Positions 37,701 to 51,200 of a stretch of DNA of 64,000 nt are shown here, piece after piece. Source of the DNA: Klebsormidium nitens (lineage: Eukaryota > Streptophyta > Klebsormidiophyceae > Klebsormidiales > Klebsormidiaceae). Each line of letters starts with the position of its first letter. Within the stretch, counting starts at the first letter, position 1. Both the position numbers and the translations under genes were made by a program. The stretch spans positions 25,647 through 89,646 of the forward strand of contig DF237328.1 in the NCBI GenBank assembly GCA_000708835.1, written 5' to 3'. The notes beneath the pieces were generated by a model. That model saw only the letters and a list, made by a program, of their open reading frames with translations, was not told the origin of the DNA and ran no database searches.

Positions 37701-38550
37701 CAAATCCGTGCTATGTCACATCAAAAGCACTGGACTCCTGGATCGGCAGCCTAGTGCTTCTATTTTGCACTTCTTTGTCTCTCGCGGCCTCAGTTCTGCT
37801 GCATTCTGTATCTAAAAGCCCAGGGCCCAATGAGTTTACTCTCCTATCTCTCAATGTGGATGTTGAGACAGATGGACACGCAGGTTTTGCTGCCTGACTC
37901 TCTTCTACGGCTGAGTCTGAGGTGTGCTTTTGGTTGCCGCAGATCTTAGTCTGCTTGGCCATTTTCAAAATATTCCAGCAAATATCTCCTGGGTTGGCAA
38001 AGGAGAACCTGATTGGGCTTGAATGTATGGTACAGCATTCGTCAAGCGTTTGCATGCTTCTTGTTTGTATTTGACCACAGTGTCTGCATCAAACAATCTT
38101 AAGGATTGTTCCTTGATTAATCACAGCCAGCAGACAAGAAGATCAAAGTACCAATTCAAGATGATGTTTCTGTTCACATGACGGGAGGTTTCGACAACCA
38201 AGCTTTGCCGACTGACGAAATGGTCCATTTTGTGTCCAATTTTCAAGTTTTACAGGACAAGGTGGCTGATTCTCCTGGACTGGTTTTGAACAGCCCTTAC
38301 AACTGTGTTTTAATATAGAGTCTAGCCAGTTATATGCATATTGTGACTTGCTAGCGTGCTCACATATTTCTATTGAGATGCCATGCTCTTCATCGACACC
38401 AGATTAGGCCTCATGATCAATGTGCAATCTGCAGCACTTAAGAAGCAGTCGCTTGTTTCTGCAGGTACCGCGCTCTTTAAACGGTCTCTGGAGTAGGTTC
38501 TGGTGCGTATAGCCTCCAAAGCTGCACCAGGGCCCATTCGCACCGGCACA
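34783..38550. promoter_or_regulatory. Divergent region between lipase and zinc-repeat gene; probable 5' UTR intron on the right
   Basis: About 3.8 kb without a supported coding gene. From about 36170 to 38460 the + strand is visibly T-rich, as introns of + strand genes here are. A good acceptor (cttgtttctgcag) ends at 38465, 85 bp before the start codon. This fits a long 5' UTR intron of the zinc-repeat gene. The left part (34783-36100) shows nothing specific. Confidence 0.4.
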
Positions 38551-41500
38551 ATGGGTAGCTACTACGGCCCCTACGAGGCGTCCTCCTCCGACATGCTCCA
38601 CACGCAGCACCCCACCGACTTCGAGATGGATCATTTCCTGTCGCTTGGGAGTTCCCCCCTGCTAGGCCCAACCGGGAAAGGATTAGGGGGCGGCATGAAG
38701 GAACTGGGGGACAGCCTCGATGCCGACGCAGGGGGACGCACTGTGCGAGCTGGGAGAGTTTCCATGTTCGGCGATCTTGTGCCGATCAGCGAGGCATACC
38801 CGGTTCCCAACTCCGAACCTCTAACCTCGTTTCTCAACGGGCCGGATGGGCACGCCCCGGGGGACGAAGCGTTCGGCAAGTCGCTGCACGAGCCGAATTT
38901 GCTGGAGTCGTTTCTAGAGAAGGAGCATCCCCCCAGTGCGGCACTCCGTGAGGATGGGGTTGATGGGATGCAGACCGGGGAGAGGATGCCGCCCCCTTAT
39001 AGGGAAGGCTTTGAGGGATCTGCACACGGGGGGCTGCGCTCTGTGCACCAGACGCGGGACTTCATGAGCGGGGGCCACCCCAGTCAGGGAATGTACGATG
39101 GCTCAGTTCACCAGGCGGGGGGTTATGAGGGTTCCGCGCACCGGGGTCACGTTTTTGAAGCGTCGGGCCACGGTTTCGAGGGGTCTGCGCACCGGGGCCA
39201 GGCGTTTGACGGTTCGGGGCATCACAGCAGGGGGTATGATGGGTCCACACACCACAGCAGGGGGTTTGCAGGCTCCTCGCATCGAGTTTCCGGGTTTGAG
39301 GGTTTGGGCCATCACGGCCAGGCTTTCGAGGGGTCCCACCACAGCCAAGGCTATGAGGGGTCCGTCACCGGGATCTCGGCATTCCCCCAGGGGGGCCAGG
39401 TGTCGAGTTCTCCACCAACCGGGGGGGTTCAGGTATTCAGCACAACTGGGCACGGGTTCAGCACGTCGTTTGCGGCCTCGGATTCTTCGTTCAGCATTCC
39501 GATGAACAGCGCGGAGCAATATGCCCGAACGGTGTCCCATTCGCTGGCGGGCAGCAGCGGGGGGGGTTCGTCACAGGGGGGGGACTATTTCTCCTCCGAA
39601 ATAGGGGGGCAAGATGGGTCGTTCCGAGGGGGGGGGTGCTGAACTCGGTGCTAGTCCAGGGGCCAAATTTCCTGCCGAATGGACAGCGGATGTGCGCATG
39701 GCGGGGGTGCGAAATTGCGGCTAGGGGGAGGACCGCGTTTTGCATTGTCCACGGAGGGGGGAAGAAGTGCACGACCGAGGACTGCAGCAACGCAGCGGAG
39801 GGGAGGACAAAGTTCTGCAAGGCGCACGGGGGGGGAAAGACGTGCTCGGTGGAGGGGTGCCCAAAGAGCGCCGGTAAGGAAGACCAACCAGGTGAAGCTC
39901 CTTGTCCTGAGTGTGCATGCACAAAAAGCTGCCGTCACCCATTTGGGTCGCTAGTCTGCTGGGTTGCGTGATTGCACCTACTGGGAAATTTGCAGGGTCC
40001 TCTTTGCTCGCATAACCAACATACGCTGGGTGCACGAATCTCTGCAAGGGTTGCGTGACTGCACCTACTGGGAAGCTTGCAGGCTCCTCTTTGGCCGCTT
40101 AACTAGAATGCGCTGGGTGCACATTATTTTTGCACAAAGGAATGCGTTGTCTTGCAACATCCTCACTGCACAACTAGTTGTCCAAGATAGCCCTTGGCAG
40201 AGGACTGATGTACTTATTCGAAAAGGTCCTTCGGGAACGACCCCTCACTGTAATATATGTCAGTGAAAGGTGCTACTGATCCTTACATGGAGCTAATTGT
40301 GAGGGCTTAATTTCGGAGAGGGTCGCGCAAGGTGTCCATTTCAGAAGGCAGGGTTGAGATTCCCGAGTAGGACAGAGAACCACTTGTGATCAATGACGGC
40401 GATACAGTGCTGATAATGACTTAAAACACCTCACAACATGAACGTTTTGATCATGAACCTGATTATTTTACCCCACTACCTCGGAGCTGACTGTCTAGTC
40501 TGCCGACGGATTGCTCGAGAACTGCAAGCTTGTCTATGTGTCACTTATACAACCTTCTTCTCTGCAGAGGGCAAGGCGCAAATGTGCATTGCACACGGAG
40601 GCGGGCGGAGGTGCAAGGCTGAGGGCTGTACTCACAGTGCGCGAGGCAGCTCCGGCCTGTGCATACGGCACGGGGGTGGGAAGCGGTGTCAGCGGGAGAA
40701 CTGCCAACGGAGCGCCGAGGGGCATACCCAGCTGTGCATCAGTCACGGAGGTCAGCACACTTCGTTGCAAGTGTATCTCGTTGTGGAATCGCAAAGTTCG
40801 AAGCTGGCTCAGTCGTATCTTCAGCTCGGATTGCTGTGCTGGCCTCTGGTCAAATTTGAGGCACTGGGGTCGAACAGAGTTTCGCTGTCTTCATTTCTGC
40901 TCAAAATGTCCATTATTGATACCCTTTGTTGTCCCACAAACCAGGCGCTTGGAGTGCCAAAGTGTTCGTATGAACGGGGCGTTGATTGGATCTCAGGTTG
41001 TCTGAAGGTTCTGTCCTTGCTCCATTTACAGATCTTCATTATGGACCTCCTGTTTCTTCCTCCTGGCCTTCCCATCACTCCCTCGCTCGTCCACGGTTCG
41101 CTGATGCTGGGCTCCATTAAGCGAGTTGCCAAAAGCCCTTTATCCTGGCTTTGTTTGACACAAGCTGCTAATCCCGCTGGCAGGTGGGCGGCGGTGTCAA
41201 GCGCTGGGCTGCACCAAGGGCGCCCAGGGAAGCACCAACTTCTGCAAGGCGCATGGGGGGGGGCGTCGGTGCGTCATGCCCGGATGCACCAAAGGCGCGG
41301 AGGGGCGGACGCCGTTTTGCAAAGCGCACGGGGGGGGCAACCGCTGCAGTTACGAGGGGGGGCAGGCCTGCACGAGAAGCGTCCATGGGGGGACCAAGTT
41401 TTGTGTAGCGCATGGAGGCGGGAAAAGGTGAGGAAGTAGAACCGGCTTAGTCTGGGGGAGCTTGAAAGTCAGAAGAGGATGGATCCTGACACGGGGTCAA

Positions 41501-44407
41501 AAGGGTTGCTCTTGTAAGGGTTGGCTAGTTGGACAATCTTGTGGTTATCCGAAAACGGTTTTCCTGCTGTGCACAGTCGGCTGTAACTTTTTTATCAGCA
41601 TCACGACAAGCTTCACTGCGAGCTCTGTGTTCCAGCATCCTCTCGCTTGACCAGACTGTCACAGTGGACAGCAGCTACGTTGATTTGCTGAACCCAGCTT
41701 TGAGTGTCCCCCGGAAGTGCATAAGCGCTTTTCGTTGCGCCCAAGCATCTGCGGAAGTGTATGCCATCCTCAGAATCGACGATACTCATGGGAGACTCTG
41801 TTTCCGACCGGGTTTGCAGTTCTTTGACCGGACTTTGTGTTTACTGGCGGCTTCCTACGATTATTGGGTGTCCAATCAACCTCTTTCCTCGAGTACTTTT
41901 ATGGGTCTCTCAATGCAAAGAGGAGACAAGTTATCTGGCTATGGAACTTATGTTTTCTCGCTTGCAGATGCCAAAATCGGGTCTCCTTCCTGAGTTACTC
42001 TCAACCATGAACTTAGTGGCGTCTTTCCTTTCCAAATCCTCAATAGTAGCCGACCTTGCCTCCATCCTTCCAGGCTTTCAGATCTTACAAATCTCTTACT
42101 TCCTTCTAGAGCCTTTTGATGGTCCCTCCTTCAGAGTGTGCGTGTGTTGCCCCCCTTTGACGGAAGTCCCGCTCCTCTCACAGGTGTAAGTTTTTGGGGT
42201 GCACCAAAAGCGCCCGCGGTCGGACCGACTTCTGCGTGCGACATGGCGGCGGCAAGCGCTGCGTTGCGCCAGGCTGCGACAAGTCCGCGCAGGGGAAAAC
42301 GGACCTGTGCAAGGCGCACGGGGGCGGGAAGAAGTGCCAATACAAGGCCGACGATTTCCTCTCTCCTTGCGAGCGTTTTGCTCGCGGGAAGACGGGCCTT
42401 TGCGCCGCCCACATGGCTCTGATGAAGAAGAAGGAAAAGGAGCAGGCGGAGGAACTAGGCGTGCCGGAAAATGGAATGCAGCTCGGCACGCCAGGGGGGC
42501 CGCAGGGGCTGTGGATGCGCGCGGGGGGAGAAGGGCCGGAGGCTAACCAGCTGTTCTACCACGTTTTTGCGCCCAACGATCAGTTCGGGGCGGCGAGGGC
42601 ACAGGTCGGGGTTGACGAGTTCGAGGACCAGAAGATGCCGTTTATCGCAATGCCGCTTGGGCCGCCGGACGCGGACTCGAACAAGTTTGGCGAGGGCCGC
42701 GTGCGCGGCGGGGGTGGCGCCGCGCAGCTGCTGAACGCGCCCCCGGTCTCGTCGGGGCTCGCCGACATGGACGTCCAGAAGCTGGACGAAGTGAATGCGT
42801 TCCGGCAAGCGGAGGCCTCTCGGATCGTTTCGCTATACAACCAGAACGCGAGCCCCGACGTTCGGCATGTCGTGGGTGCTGCGCACGAGACGCTGTCGGC
42901 CGGGGGGGGCGTTTTTGGCTGGGCGAGTCACCGGGGGCAGGAGGGTGTTGCGGAAAGCGGGCCGGAGTCGGTCGGGGGGTCAAGTTCCGGTCGGTTAACG
43001 GACGCGCTTTTCTCAGAGGCGTATCCGGGAAGCGGGGACGAGCGCGTGAGGGGGGAGTCGAGCGTGCTGACGTGGCTACAGTCGGGTCTCCCCCTGGAAA
43101 AGTTGTCGAGCGGGTACGGGTTTTCGGATTCGGGAAGCAGCCACGGGGGCGGGGGGGGCAGCACCCATGCGGGGAGTCTGTTCACCAGTCACCTCGGCGG
43201 AGGCGGGCAAAAGGAAGAGGGTAGCAAGCACGGCGGCGACGAAATGGGGGGGTCCAGAGGTTTCGTCGGCCATGAATCGATGAACCTTTCGAACTCTGGC
43301 AGGGGGTTGTCGAGGGGGACTAACAGCAGTGGAATTGTGGATCCGTCTCAGGGGGGAATGAGCTCGCAGGGGTCTGCACACATGGGCGCCCCCCTGCCGA
43401 CGGTTGAGGCGTTTTTGGCAGGGTTCGAAGCCGGGCGGAAGCGAGGGGGGGCGGGCTCGAGCCTCAGCGCAGGGGCTGTTCGCAACCCCCCGAGAGGGGG
43501 TGCGTTTCAAAGTTTCAGCGATGGGGGCCTCCTCTCACGGCGGCCGTTCAAGCCCGACCTGCGGGGTTGGGAGTTTGGGGTCAACAATAACCAGCCCGGG
43601 TTAGGCCATGAGCAGGGTCCCAGCGCCCACAACTCGCATGGGTTAGGGACTAACCCGGGTCCCGGGGCCCGGGAGGCGCTGGGGAGTCTCCGAAGGCTGC
43701 AGGAGCGGCAGTGGCAGGAGGTGCAGCGTGGGCGGGCCTCGGGTGACGTCAGCATGATGGACCAAGTGGCGTCATTGAGTTCGCCGGTGTGGCTGGCGGA
43801 CGATGCGGGTGAGATGCCACCCCCTCGGAGCGCGGGCGGTGGCCGGGCCCATGGGTACGGGGGGCCGTTCATGACGCGGCGCTCGCGGGAAGATTTGCAG
43901 CAAGCTCCTCCGGCGAGCGGAGGTGCGCCGTTTTTGGATGCGCCGCGGCGGTTCCATTTTGACGCGGACTCCGACCAGGAGACCTCGACGTTTGCTGGGA
44001 GCATTCTCACGCACGGCGGTCTCGGGGAGGACGAAAGCGTGCGGGGAGGGAACGCGTTTTACACGGACGAGCCGCTCGCCAGCGAGACGCTGAACCATTT
44101 GATGCTGAGGGACGAGCCGGAGCGTGCGCCGAGCCCGGCAACAGTGGCGTTTGTTGCAACTAGCATGATGGACTCACCGGCGGTCGCGCCGCTACCGAAG
44201 AGCCTCGAGGGGTTGGGGCCGGACGATCTTGGGCCGGATCTGGAGCATGGGACATTTAGCGGGATGATGGCGTCGATAATCAACAACAGCCCGCAGCTGA
44301 ACGTGCAGTTCCAACCGACCTCCGTGGGGATGCAGAAGCTAGATCTGCCGGAGCCTGCTGCTGACAACGTGTTGAGCAACGTTAGCGGGGTATTTGAACA
44401 TGTTTGA
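38551..44407 (+). CDS. Large protein with about 11 tandem Cys/His zinc repeats (plant WRKY19-like family)
   Basis: Four exons: 38551-39873, 40568-40750, 41184-41427 and 42184-44407. Phase closes to about 1324 aa only if a G run at 39628-39636 has ten G, not nine. ATG 38551 follows an in-frame TAG. The N-terminal third is Gly/Ser/His-rich with loose repeats such as YEGSAHRG and YDGSTHHSRG (about residues 150-270). Then come about 11 units of the form C-x4-C-x10-12-C-x2-H-G-G-G, for example KCTTEDCSNAAEGRTKFCKAH; unit 8 carries an altered second position and unit 11 is longer. The tail is long, Gly/Ser-rich and acidic in places. These repeats are those of plant proteins labelled 'WRKY19-like', but I see no WRKY domain. 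Zinc binding is expected; DNA binding or regulatory function is inference. Confidence 0.88.
39628..39636 (+). other. Homopolymer frameshift in the zinc-repeat gene
   Basis: With nine G the N-terminal frame stops at TGC TGA directly after the run. One extra G moves into the frame that reads QRMCAWRGCEIAARG, the first zinc repeat. Most likely a run-length undercall; a real frameshift would separate the low-complexity N-terminus from the zinc repeats. Confidence 0.75.
39961..40122 (+). repeat. Tandem duplication in intron 1 of the zinc-repeat gene
   Basis: Two units of 87 bp (starting 39961 and 40048) share gggttgcgtga(t/c)tgcacctac and cgctgggtgcac. They do not include a recognisable exon edge of this gene, so they differ from the junction arrays. 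Confidence 0.9.
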
Positions 44408-45248
44408 GGACCCCCTGTCTACAAGTCAGAAACGACTGCTAGGCCGGTAGCTGTAGATTGAATAGACGTAAGCCGCATGAGAAGCGTAGGGGAAGCAAGC
44501 ACATTGTACGGGTCCTTCGAACGTTTGAAACTTGAAGCATTTCAAACGATTCTTGGGCATGAGGCGTAGGTCTAAACTTAAGGAAAAGGTTAGAGAAATT
44601 GTCGCATTATGGTGTATTGGAGCCGCTCTTTAAAAAGCGCTAATGATTATACCAGTTGTAGATCTATTAAAATAAGGTAGGATGTACAAAACGTAGATCC
44701 TAGTTTTGAGTTTCTCTTTTGGTCCGACGAGCAAGACCTCAATTGACATTGTATTGAGTCCGTGCCTTTCTGCGCGGGGCCATGATCCTGATTGACAGGA
44801 TGATCTATTATTAAAGGTCTCACTATAGCTGAACTAGTAGACCGAATTGAAGTTGGCGACTGAAGGTCTGAGTCCCCGGCCGGCCTCACGTCGTCAAATA
44901 GGTATGAATCAGATATGGCATTGATTAGATGATGCACAATTGGCAAATCGATCGCGAGGGATCCGATTGGCGAACGATCATTATAGGCTGGCCGGGTCAG
45001 GCTAGCTTTAGGATGTGCTGGTCGATGTACCATGCGCGGCGCATGCACTGCAATTTCGTTGCAGGGAGTGCCGCGCAATACAGTGCGAGCATGCATGCGT
45101 TGAATGTAGTTAACCGAGAGACCAGGCCACCGAGAACATGTGCCCCGAAAGACAAGGGGTAGAAAGCGCAGAATGCTACATCCAAATCCACGGTTCCTAT
45201 AATTTCCTCCGGTGTCCCAGGTCGCTATGATCGCAGTAGGCCGTAAAC
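44408..45248. other. Convergent spacer, 3' ends of zinc-repeat gene and SAD1
   Basis: About 840 bp, A/T-richer than the coding DNA on both sides. It holds the 3' UTRs of both genes by position. No other feature seen. Confidence 0.5.
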
Positions 45249-48200
45249 TTATTTGGGTTGGATACTTTGCTGCTCGTAGATCTGGAGGTACGCCTCAGAA
45301 AGAGCTACCATCTGCGGGAGGATCTCCGTAACGTGTAGGTCTTGCAGCTCGTACCTGTCGAAGAATCGAAAGAAGTGAGTGACGGTAGTGTAAGTGAAAC
45401 CGCAACGCAAAAGGGAACCCCATCTACCACGAGCCCTAGGCAGTCTCTGAAAAAGTCGCCGAAACACTTTGGGAGGCATGTCGCAACAAAGGCTCGTTGT
45501 TTCCCCGCAGAAAGCGGGTCAAAAAGGTCCCACTCGCTCCTCAACGGCATCTAACGAAGCTTTTTTGCGACAGAATCTGTCAGATATGCGGCTTCGGCAT
45601 GTCGTTCTACAAACCCGTCTCACACCAACATACGAGCTCTGCTGACAAACAAACGCCACACGAAAATTCTCAAAAAAAATCGATCAATCCAGATCGACAA
45701 ACTTTTGCTGGTCAATGCAATGACCCGGTTCGAGGAGTGGCCCAAAACAAACCGCCAATCTTATCGACATTTCGTGCCAGAATCTCTCCTGCAGTCAGAC
45801 AACAAATGGTCCTCGACTTGGCTATACTTTCCTTGCCGTTCCTTCCCTTCTTTGACTTGACTCCTCTTTTTGACCAAGTCAAGCGAGTGAAAGGAAAGGA
45901 ATGAGCAGCCGTCGGGTAGTTAAAAGAGAACAAGGAGCTCAAGGGGAGCGCATATAACAGGTCATCTGCCTGTCGCCAAAATCGGGTTTAACAAACACAA
46001 ACAGTCAACAGTCGGGAAAGAGTCGAAAGGTAGATCGAGGGCAGGCAGTACTCACCACACGTCTTCCGACTTTCGGTGCACAAACGCGCGGTACGTCCCC
46101 TCCTTCGGCCGCCCGTCGTGCGTGATATTCGCGATCAGATCGTACTTGGACCCCCCCGGAGGCACCTCGATATAGTCCTTGAGCTCTAAGTTTTTGACGG
46201 GGAAGTTGACTGCAGAGACGCAGGCAGACAATCAGCGTCGCGAGTCGTACAAGAATTCTGTTGCTGCCATCAAACACCTCGAGAAGGACTGGCAAAAGTC
46301 AGTACTGCTCTCGGATTTTGAAAAGAATGTCTGCAGGAAACAGGTGCTTAGGGACCCCTGTGAAATAAAAGCAGCAACTTCCAATCGGAATGAGGTGGTT
46401 CGTGGCTATATCACTGGGACGAGTTCGTACGTAGCTTGACGGAGCCCACGTAACCTGAGAGTCTTTGACAAGTTTGGAACGATTGGAGAAAATTGTGAGG
46501 GAGCACCGTTCTGTCAATTCGAACAAGCACTTTGAGCGTTTTGTATCCCCGAGTTCTGCGCATCAGGTCACTGCAAACGAATCCACGGAGTAAGCACCTC
46601 AGGCTGGGCCGAGCGTTGCATCTCGGCCGCTTTACGAAAACAAGAAAGTACTGATGCACCGCCCACGTCTTGACACTGCTCTGCATGTTTCGAAGGTAAG
46701 CTTTCTCCAAAGGTGGCGAGTATGCAAATAGCACGCAATATACCTTCAGGTCATCTCGGCCGCCCTACAAGTGTTTGGCGAGGCGCCTATGTGTATCGAG
46801 TGGGACGGAATTTAACCCTGGTGGTTCGGCAACCAGGATCGGGGAGCACGAAAGATCAGCTGAGCAAGTAAACACGTAGATGAGACGAAACGGGAGACTT
46901 GCACATGGACAAGGAGTCTACTGTCAACATTGGTCCTCTCCCGCCTCCGTCACCCTTACCGATGGTCGGGTTCTTTTCTATGAAGAAGCTGTTCTTCGTG
47001 AACCGCTTCATGTGGAGGATTAGGTACCGCGGCAGCTTCGTGACTCGGAAGCGCTTCCGACCGGTTTTCACGTTCTCGGTGACTGTATCGCCGTCGTATT
47101 TCTTGATGATCTGGAAAAGGGGAACCTGAACGGACGAGGGCGTGCCACGTGTCGATAATTGGGAATCGCAAGAATGGAGGAATTGCACCTTGGACACGCA
47201 TCGCAAATAGTTGCACAGAAAAACAAGTCTTTGATCCTGTCTAATCTTCTTACTCGGTCTCAGAAGATGATGTCCATCTCCCGCGATTCACACGGCGTCG
47301 ACAGCGAGTCGAACGGACCTATGTTTGCAATCCGAAGTCTGAGTGAAGCCTAAAAACCCCTTCAATGGAGTCAAAGGCTCACATGAGGCATCGCGACGTC
47401 TTGAACCCCAGATTTGAATGCGCTTTCGATACACTTTGATGATTACCTGGGGGATGATGTTCTTCTCGAGTGCGTCTTTGAACAGTGGCGGCGGCGGCAG
47501 ATCTAGACCCAGCATCAGAAAGGGCATGCGCGCCGTCGTCTGCGAGAACCGGGGCGCTTCCCCGGGCTCGTCCGCCCTCTTTCCTTTCCCCGCAATTGCC
47601 TCCGCTCCCGGCTTGATCGGCGTTTCCGTCGTTACCTCCAACTCGCCCTGCAAGAAAGACGTTGGCTGACGTCAGCTGCTTCTGTAAGTGAATTACGTCA
47701 GCGTATGGCTCCTAACCGCACAATGTTATAAGGGGCGGGAGGCAGCAATCAGCGCCCGGCTTGATCGGCATCTCCGTCGTTACCTCCAACTCCCCCTGCA
47801 AGGATATGGATTGCTTACGTCAGCTGCTTGCGATGTTATTCACGTCAGCAAGAGGCGCAGTATGATCACAAGCGGGCGGCAGCAATGGGACCCCGGCTTG
47901 ATCGGCGTCAGCTGCTTGCGTGACTACCTGATTCACGTCAGCAAAAGGCGTGCGTATGATCGGCAAGCGACTGGCACCCGGCTTGATCTGCGTCTCCGTC
48001 GTTACCTCCAACTCGCCGTGCAAAAGAATATGCTGACGTCAGCTGCTTCTGTCAGTGATCTACCCCAGCAAAGGGCTGCTAACGCAGATTTGATGAGGGA
48101 CGGGAGGCAGCAATTTCCTCCGCCCCCGGCTTAATCTAGCGTCTCCGTCGTTCTCTCCAACTCGCTCTGCAGGGAAACGGTTCACGTCAGTTGCTTCTGT

Positions 48201-51200
48201 CAGTGGATAATTTCAGCAAGAAGCTGCAAAATGCACGGTGTGATGGCAGCAACCGGCCGCCGGGTTGATCGTGTCTCCGTCAATGCCTACACCTTGCCCT
48301 GGAAGGACAATGTTGCTGACGTCAGCAAGCCTCTTTTCTCGGCGAGCTGTGACACGGACTTGCCAATCTCGCAGGAGACGAAAAGCTGCTGGCTGTGTGT
48401 TCACAAGTTCGGTGTCCTCCGTGTGTCTGCAACACACGGAGGGAGGGTTCACCTAATTTGATGCTGTTTCTCACCTGGAAGCACTTGTAGATTATGCTGC
48501 TGTCTGGATCCTTCGTCCCTCCCAGGTCTACATGTAGTGTGTTGAGAAGCCACGACAGAAACTCGACGGGATCGCTCTGCGCGCCGATGCGGAACCGCTT
48601 CTTGCTCGCCACCATAACCGCTTGCAGGAACTCGTGGGGGCTCACCTGGGCGACACGTGGCAGAGGGTGTCAGGGAACACGTGGAGGAGGATGGCAGAGG
48701 AGACACGGGGTGAACTGTTTTTGGGGGTAAGCGCATCAAATTGGTAAACAGTGTAGCAACTTAGCCATCGGACTGATTGCCGTTCAAGTTAGAAGAGACG
48801 GTGCTGAGCATATAAAGGGAATATCTTTGGAGTATAGCAAATGATAGGAATTCGTACGAACGCCGACACTTCGTGGTCAGATTATCAAGACTCGGTCGAG
48901 CAATTCCTCGAAACAAGGAGCAACGTGAGACTCCATGCTGCGCTAAGGGCGAAGCTATTAAAGATTTCAAGGACGGCAGGAAGCAATTCCAAAGAGATGC
49001 TGCTCATGGAGACGATGCCGAACAGTTGCGTAAGAGAATGCACTCAACATAACTCAAAAGCACCTCGATAAGCACGTTGGCGTGTACCAATGACGCCGTT
49101 TTCTGTCGAAGCTCGTACCGCTTTTGAACAACGATTGGTCTGTTTTCGGAAACTTCAACTCACTACGCCACGTACCCGAGCTTGGACCGCCTCATTCTTA
49201 AGTCGGAGCGATCAACGGGCTCAAATGGACAAATCTCAATTCTATGTTGAGCTAGGCCAATGTCGGGTTCAAATGATTTCCTTGGGCTCAACTCCAGATA
49301 TAATCTGCTCTACGCCCGTACCCACACCTACCTCCAGATCAACCCTACCTGTCCCCCGGGCATGACCTAAGTACTCGGCCGTAACTTAACGCAATTTGAC
49401 ACTCTACTCTCAAAGAAAGAGTTAAAATACAAGGACCGCCAAGGTTGGGGGGAGATATTCGACATACCTGGCCCTTGAAGTTGCGCGGGTGCCACACTTT
49501 CCGCACGAGCTCTCCAAGCGTTTGTACGAGCGGGGAACGCACGTGGGCGTAGTTGGCGGGGAGCAGGAAGAAGTCGCGTACCGCGGTGGCGCGCAGCAGC
49601 GACTGGATGACCACGTTGATCGAGTCCGTCTCGCTGATGTTGTTCAGCCCGACCTAGTTGGAGAAGGAAAAAGAAGGTCATTTTGATTTCGAAAACACAG
49701 TGGTCTCTGAACATTGTTAGCAGAGTCGGTCTCGCTGATGTTGTTCAGCCCAACCTAGTTGGAGAAGGAAAAGAAGGACGGATTTCAGTTTGCACATAGA
49801 GCGGTTTCTTAAGATTGTCAGCAAACTGCTCGAGTCGGCCTTGTTGATGTTGTTCAGCCCAACCTAATTGGAGAAGGAAAAGGAAGGTCATTTTTTATGT
49901 TGAGAGTAGAGCGGTTCCTTCAAATTGTCAGCAAGTTAATCAATCCCGTCTTGCTGATGTTGTTCAGCCCAACCTGGCTGGAGAAGGGAAAATTGGTCAT
50001 GATATTCAAAAATAGAGCGAGTTCTTTCGATTGAGTTGCTCGAGTCGGTCTCGTTCATGTTGTTCAGCACGACCTGGTGAAGAGATTGATACAGTTTGTG
50101 AATAGTGAGCAATGTTGAGATTCGACCTAGGATGACATAGACTAGACAAGACGCGTCTTCAGCTTCGTTACGTTGACTGTTGACATTTCAAATACGTCTC
50201 ATTTGTTTCCTTCAGCTCTTTCAACCGGATGCCCAGAAGCATTTTGTCGAAAATCCCGGACAGACAGGCATTGACGCCAGACTAAGGAACAGAATACAAA
50301 GTTAATCTTTGACCGAGAAATACTGTGACCAAGGGTCCTCATGGCGTTCGATACTTGATTGGAGTTTGTTTGATGAATTATCCTCAGTGCAGTTTGGGTG
50401 TAGGGACAGTAAGTCTTTTGAGCTCTCGTTTCCAGATTGATTTCAACTCAACTCCTCGTTTCACCGGCCCTCCTCACACGACCACGTAGTGTGGTTGTAC
50501 CTCAGGGTGTGATTGCTCTGAGAAACAAATCGAACATCTGAACGGCTCAGGATGGCGCATATGCGGCTAGAGTACTCACCATTCCCGGCATGTATTCTGA
50601 CCCGTCCAGAGCGCGCGACCACTGCTTGTTGCTGTCCAGATGAGCGACGTGGTCCTTTGTAAACCTGCAGCAGTAAATGTGGTCTTGAATGAATGTATCA
50701 ATTGTACTTTTTCTTACTTGATCTGCGGATGATTGAAGAAACAGGTCAGCACATAACGCGCAACAACGACCTACCTTGGTGGCTTGAAGAAACTAGCAAG
50801 CGAAGAAATAGAGTAGGAAACTTGGTCCAGACGAAATTTCGATTGGCTGAGAAAAACACGGCTTGCCCGTCTCAGATACGTTCCAAACAGCCCAATGAAC
50901 TGCATACCCACCTCAAAGTACAGACTACAGGCTGGAACACAAAAGTCCTACTAGGAGCATCGTCCATTAGTAACTTCAAGCAAAGCACAAGGAGCTAGGA
51001 AGAATCGAGGTAGTACTAACCGCGGGTTCAGCACGCTCTTGATGTCCTCAAGCGAGGGGTCCAGAACTTCGTAGCCATCCGGAAGGCAGTACACCTTTTC
51101 TGTGTGGAGGTTAACAAACACGTGGTGATCCTGCTCTAGGCTATGTACATATGCGTGCGAGGTTCTCCCTCGGCCCTGAAAGTATTTTCCGCACACGAGG

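Noticed and set aside
38503-38550. Upstream extension of the zinc-repeat protein start
   Set aside because: No ATG lies before 38551 in frame, and an in-frame TAG is just upstream (38494-38496).
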